This document shows, piece by piece, positions 6,077 to 7,241 of a stretch of 7,241 nt of DNA. A program made the position numbers and the translations under genes. Position 1 is the stretch's first letter. The number at the start of each line of letters is the position of its first letter. The notes under the pieces were generated by a model that saw nothing but the letters and a program-made list of their open reading frames with translations, ran no database searches and was not told where the DNA came from. Source of the DNA: Desulfobacteraceae bacterium (GTDB lineage: Bacteria; Desulfobacterota; DSM-4660; Desulfatiglandales; Desulfatiglandaceae); NCBI GenBank assembly GCA_030632525.1, contig DAOVUP010000071.1:1-7241 (forward strand), in the 5' to 3' direction.

Positions 6077-7147
6077 GTGTCTAAACTCTTGGCCCGTGAA
6101 AAGATTGATAAGACAAAGATCAAACGGATCTTTATTCGCGCCACCAACTGGGTGGGTGACGCGGTGATGACTCTGCCGGCATTAGAGGCTGTCAAAGATA
6201 ACTTCCCTTCCGCCTCCATAACCGTCTTAGCAAAACCGTGGGTTGAGCCGATTTTCAGAAAACATCCCGCAGTGGATCGGATATTAATATTCAAGAAGGG
6301 GGAGGGGATATTCACCGATCTTGGTGAGATGATAAGAGCTATCAGATTGATTCGAAAAGGCAGATTTGACCTGGCCATCCTCTTACAAAACGCATTTGAA
6401 GCGGCCCTTCTGGCATATATGGGGGGGGTTAAATATCGCATTGGTTATAGTACGGACGGGCGTGGTTTTCTGCTGACGCATAGGATCGTGCCGAGTGACG
6501 AGGTCCTGAAAATCCACCAGTCGGCATATTATCTCTCCATCCTGAGGGGAATGGGATGGGAGGCAAAGAGCCGTAATCCAACCATCCATATTTCTCAAGA
6601 GGATAAGGACTCGGCCGACAGGATACTCGGCACAGAGGGAATAAAAGAGCGAGATCTCCTGGTGGGTCTCAGTCCTGGCGCGATCTTCGGGGGGGCCAAA
6701 CGGTGGCCTCCGGATCGATTTGCAGAGATCGGAGACAGGGCAGTTGAAGAGTGGGGAGCCAAGGTCCTCATATTTGGGAGCGGCAAGGAGAAGGAGATTT
6801 GCAGCCATGTTTGCAGTTCAATGGGCCACCAGTCCCTGAACCTCTGTGGCCGCACATCATTGAATGTGGTCATGGGCCTGATCAGCCGGTGCCTTTTTTT
6901 TGCAACCAATGATTCAGGTCTTATGCACATAGCCGATGCTCTGGGTGTTCCAACAGTGGCAATATTTGGTCCTACTGACCATGTGGCTACTGGTCCGCGA
7001 GGTCCGAAAACGAGGATTGTAAAGCATGAAATAGAATGCGCGCCTTGCCTGAAACATGAATGCCCTACTGATCACCGGTGTATGCTGGGAATAGGATCTG
7101 AAGAGGTCTGGGAAGCGATGGAGAGGTTGCGGAAGGAGGTCCATTGA
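6077..7147 (+). CDS. waaF: ADP-heptose:LPS heptosyltransferase II
   Basis: GT9-family (GT-B fold) enzyme that transfers L-glycero-D-manno-heptose from ADP-heptose to the LPS inner core. TNWVGDAVMTLPAL (23-36) contains Asp28, equivalent to Asp13 of E. coli WaaF. SPGAIFGGAKRWP (199-211, Lys208) and NDSGLMHIADALGVPTVAIFGPT (starting 278) form the nucleotide-sugar binding half. The cysteine-rich block at 321-336 (C-A-P-C, then C-P-T-D-H-R-C-M) is typical of WaaF and argues against WaaC. It starts at GTG 6077, six bases after lpxL, with GAGGG at 6062-6066; an N-terminal extension of about 15 residues remains relative to E. coli, and no better start lies nearer the core. Runs of eight G (6421-6428) and seven G (6689-6695) lie in the frame. 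It overlaps the following gene by four bases. WaaC, which adds the first heptose, is not in the window. Confidence 0.92.
   Translation: MSKLLAREKIDKTKIKRIFIRATNWVGDAVMTLPALEAVKDNFPSASITVLAKPWVEPIFRKHPAVDRILIFKKGEGIFTDLGEMIRAIRLIRKGRFDLAILLQNAFEAALLAYMGGVKYRIGYSTDGRGFLLTHRIVPSDEVLKIHQSAYYLSILRGMGWEAKSRNPTIHISQEDKDSADRILGTEGIKERDLLVGLSPGAIFGGAKRWPPDRFAEIGDRAVEEWGAKVLIFGSGKEKEICSHVCSSMGHQSLNLCGRTSLNVVMGLISRCLFFATNDSGLMHIADALGVPTVAIFGPTDHVATGPRGPKTRIVKHEIECAPCLKHECPTDHRCMLGIGSEEVWEAMERLRKEVH
7133..7140 (+). promoter_or_regulatory. Strong Shine-Dalgarno sequence for gmhB
   Basis: AAGGAGGT is a full 8-base complement to the 16S anti-Shine-Dalgarno sequence, three bases before TTG 7144. It lies inside the last codons of waaF. 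It decides the unusual TTG start of gmhB and is the best ribosome-binding site in the window. Confidence 0.75.
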
Positions 7148-7241
7148 AAAAACCCGCTGTTTTTATAGACAGGGATGGCACCATAAACGAGCAGATGGGG
7201 TATATCAATCATATCAGCCGGTTTGTGCTCCTTCCGGGGAG
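7144..7241 (+). CDS. gmhB: D-glycero-D-manno-heptose 1,7-bisphosphate 7-phosphatase, N-terminal part (3' truncated)
   Basis: Only the first 32 codons are present; the frame is open to the window edge. The product begins M-K-K-P-A-V and then FIDRDGTINE, the HAD-superfamily motif I (DxDxT) with nucleophile Asp9 and Asp11. The following GYI and LLPG at the expected spacing are typical of GmhB and the related histidinol-phosphatase family. GmhB removes the 7-phosphate during ADP-heptose synthesis. Placement directly after waaF, the user of ADP-heptose, favours GmhB over histidinol phosphatase. Translation starts at TTG, overlapping the waaF stop as TTGA, with a perfect Shine-Dalgarno sequence. 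The rest of the protein must be seen to confirm the assignment. Confidence 0.83.
   Translation, partial: MKKPAVFIDRDGTINEQMGYINHISRFVLLPG

Noticed and set aside
6894..6901. Run of eight T as a terminator
   Set aside because: It lies inside waaF coding sequence (Leu-Phe-Phe) with no stable stem immediately before it.

Overview
The window is a densely packed, entirely plus-strand gene cluster for lipid A and inner-core lipopolysaccharide (LPS) synthesis, so it comes from a Gram-negative bacterium with an LPS outer membrane. Intermediate GC, an NtrY-type kinase directly after a DUF4390 gene, and the order waaA-lpxK-lpxL-waaF-gmhB suggest a Desulfobacterota (former Deltaproteobacteria) or similar anaerobic lineage. 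That taxonomic guess is inference; nothing here fixes the genus.

Layout: 1-203 is the 3' end of a DUF4390 gene. 257-2488 is a complete NtrY-like membrane histidine kinase. 2496-3917 is waaA (Kdo transferase), 3964-5136 lpxK (lipid A 4'-kinase), 5120-6070 an LpxL/HtrB-type acyltransferase, 6077-7147 waaF (heptosyltransferase), and 7144-7241 the first 32 codons of gmhB (heptose bisphosphate phosphatase). From ntrY onward the genes overlap or are separated by no more than about 46 bases. No terminator or convincing promoter is visible, so ntrY to gmhB probably forms one transcription unit continuing past the right edge.

Pathway logic: LpxK makes lipid IVA from the tetraacyl disaccharide 1-phosphate, WaaA adds Kdo, LpxL adds a secondary acyl chain, GmhB takes part in making ADP-heptose, and WaaF transfers heptose to the inner core. 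The kinase is the only regulatory gene, and its usual partner NtrX does not follow it.

The genes are ordinary. The unusual feature is a set of short repeats lying inside or at the edge of the coding sequence of waaA and lpxK only. A 36-base palindromic element occurs twice in waaA, in opposite orientations (32 of 36 positions identical), and each copy is translated in frame at a position where the protein is longer than E. coli WaaA. Imperfect repeats with a 7- or 14-base period lie next to the second copy, across the waaA/lpxK junction (supplying the waaA stop codon), and inside lpxK. They resemble repeat families that invade reading frames without breaking them, comparable in principle to Rickettsia palindromic elements. 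I see no CRISPR array, RNA gene, insertion sequence or defence system.
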